A stretch of DNA of 6,293 nt from Persephonella sp. (GTDB lineage: Bacteria > Aquificota > Aquificia > Aquificales > Hydrogenothermaceae). The DNA is taken from assembly GCA_027058925.1 (NCBI GenBank), contig JALTAS010000261.1:1-6293 (forward strand), read 5' to 3'. The notes beneath the pieces were generated by a model. The model made no database searches and had not been told where the DNA came from. It saw nothing but the letters and a program-made list of their open reading frames with translations. A program made the translations under genes and the position numbers. This document shows, in pieces, positions 5,542 to 6,293 of the stretch (within the stretch, counting starts at the first letter, position 1; each line of letters begins with the position of its first letter).

Positions 5542-6293
5542 TTACCCCTTTACAACTATGTTCAGGATTTTCCCCTTTATAAAGATAACTTTAATAATCT
5601 CTTTCCCTTCTGTCCATCTTTTAACATTTTCATTCTCAAAAGCTATCTTTTTTACAGTTTCCTCATCTGCGTCATAAGGAACCACAATTTTTGCCCTAAG
5701 TTTTCCGTTAACCTGTACGGGAATCTCTTTTGTTTCTTCTTTTAGGGCTTCCTCCTGGTGTACAGGAAATTTCTGGTTTATTGTGAAACCTTCATTTCCT
5801 ATCTCTCTCCACATGGCGTCAGATATGAATGGGGTGAAGGGTGAAAGCATAAGTATCAGATTTTCAACACATTCTTTCAAAAGCTTTGTATTATTTCCCT
5901 TGTATGAGTTCAGCTCGTTGAAAAACTCCATTATCGCGGCTATTGCTGTGTTAAACTGGTACTCTCTATTTATGTCATCATTAACCTTTTTTATTGTCTG
6001 GTGTAGTTTTCTTCTCAGCTTTTTGTCTTCTTCATTCAGGTTTTTAAAATCCTTCTGTGAGTAATCCACTCCCTTTAGCTGATCTGCCTTTTCTATAACA
6101 AAATTCCAAACCCTTTTTAAAAACCTGTGGGCACCTTCAATACCGCTGTCAGTCCAGTCAAAGCTGTTTTGTGGTGGAGCTGCAAAAAGTATGTAAAGCC
6201 TTACAGTATCAGCTCCGTATCTGTTTATCATCTCGTCAGGATCAACTGTGTTATGTTTTGATTTTGACATTTTGTCTGATTTACCGTCTTTTT
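5542..6293 (-). CDS. leuS: Leucyl-tRNA synthetase, C-terminal part (5' end beyond window)
   Basis: The frame is open to the right edge and gives about 249 C-terminal residues of a class Ia leucyl-tRNA synthetase, which charges tRNA-Leu in the cytosol. It begins at the catalytic loop with DGKSD followed by KMSKS (6273-6259), then HNTVDPDEMINRYGADTVRL and a family-typical stretch with AAPPQNSFDWTDSGIEGAHR. The helical anticodon-binding domain follows (about 60-170 residues after KMSKS), then the small C-terminal domain with PVQVNGKLRAKIVVP. About 240 residues follow KMSKS, as in E. coli LeuRS, so the C-terminus is complete. The ATG at 6270 lies inside KMSKS and is not a start. Whether this is the end of one long protein or the beta chain of a split enzyme, as in Aquifex aeolicus, cannot be seen here. 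Confidence 0.97.
   Translation of the reverse strand, partial: KDGKSDKMSKSKHNTVDPDEMINRYGADTVRLYILFAAPPQNSFDWTDSGIEGAHRFLKRVWNFVIEKADQLKGVDYSQKDFKNLNEEDKKLRRKLHQTIKKVNDDINREYQFNTAIAAIMEFFNELNSYKGNNTKLLKECVENLILMLSPFTPFISDAMWREIGNEGFTINQKFPVHQEEALKEETKEIPVQVNGKLRAKIVVPYDADEETVKKIAFENENVKRWTEGKEIIKVIFIKGKILNIVVKG

Overview
The window is an AT-rich, densely packed bacterial segment. It has heavy use of AGA/AGG arginine codons, proteins rich in Lys, Glu and Ile, and genes that abut or overlap. This fits a low-GC, probably thermophilic, bacterium. My best guess is Aquificota of the Persephonella/Sulfurihydrogenibium type. That assignment is inference from composition and gene content; no single marker in the window proves it.

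Layout. (1) Positions 1-1825, minus strand: a poorly conserved cluster read right to left. It holds a short FliM-like protein, an interrupted stretch of 156 bases, a FliN-like protein carrying a SpoA domain, and the first 162 residues of an unidentified multi-pass membrane protein that runs off the left edge. These look like divergent flagellar or type III secretion C-ring components, some possibly decaying. (2) Positions 1826-1886: a 61-base divergent promoter region built on a 14-bp AT palindrome. (3) Positions 1887-3056, plus strand: pabB, for the chorismate-to-folate branch. (4) Positions 3036-4479, minus strand: ubiX and a Xer-type tyrosine recombinase, overlapping by 14 nt and therefore probably co-transcribed. 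The recombinase end overlaps the pabB end by 21 nt. (5) Positions 4480-4536: a second short divergent promoter region. (6) Positions 4537-5103, plus strand: a DedA-family membrane protein whose full-length frame appears to begin at an ATA codon behind a strong Shine-Dalgarno. A standard ATG/GTG/TTG caller would lose its first 49 residues. (7) Positions 5104-6293, minus strand: the C-terminal part of leuS followed 3 nt later by a universal stress protein gene.

The genes do not form one pathway. They are housekeeping genes (leucyl-tRNA charging, folate precursor, prenylated-FMN synthesis, chromosome resolution, membrane maintenance, stress) set beside a divergent C-ring-like cluster. No tRNA, rRNA, CRISPR array, transposon or convincing intrinsic terminator was seen. 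The points most worth a second look are the probable ATA start of the DedA gene, the in-frame TAA ahead of the FliN-like gene, and the identity of the small C-ring-like cluster with its membrane protein.
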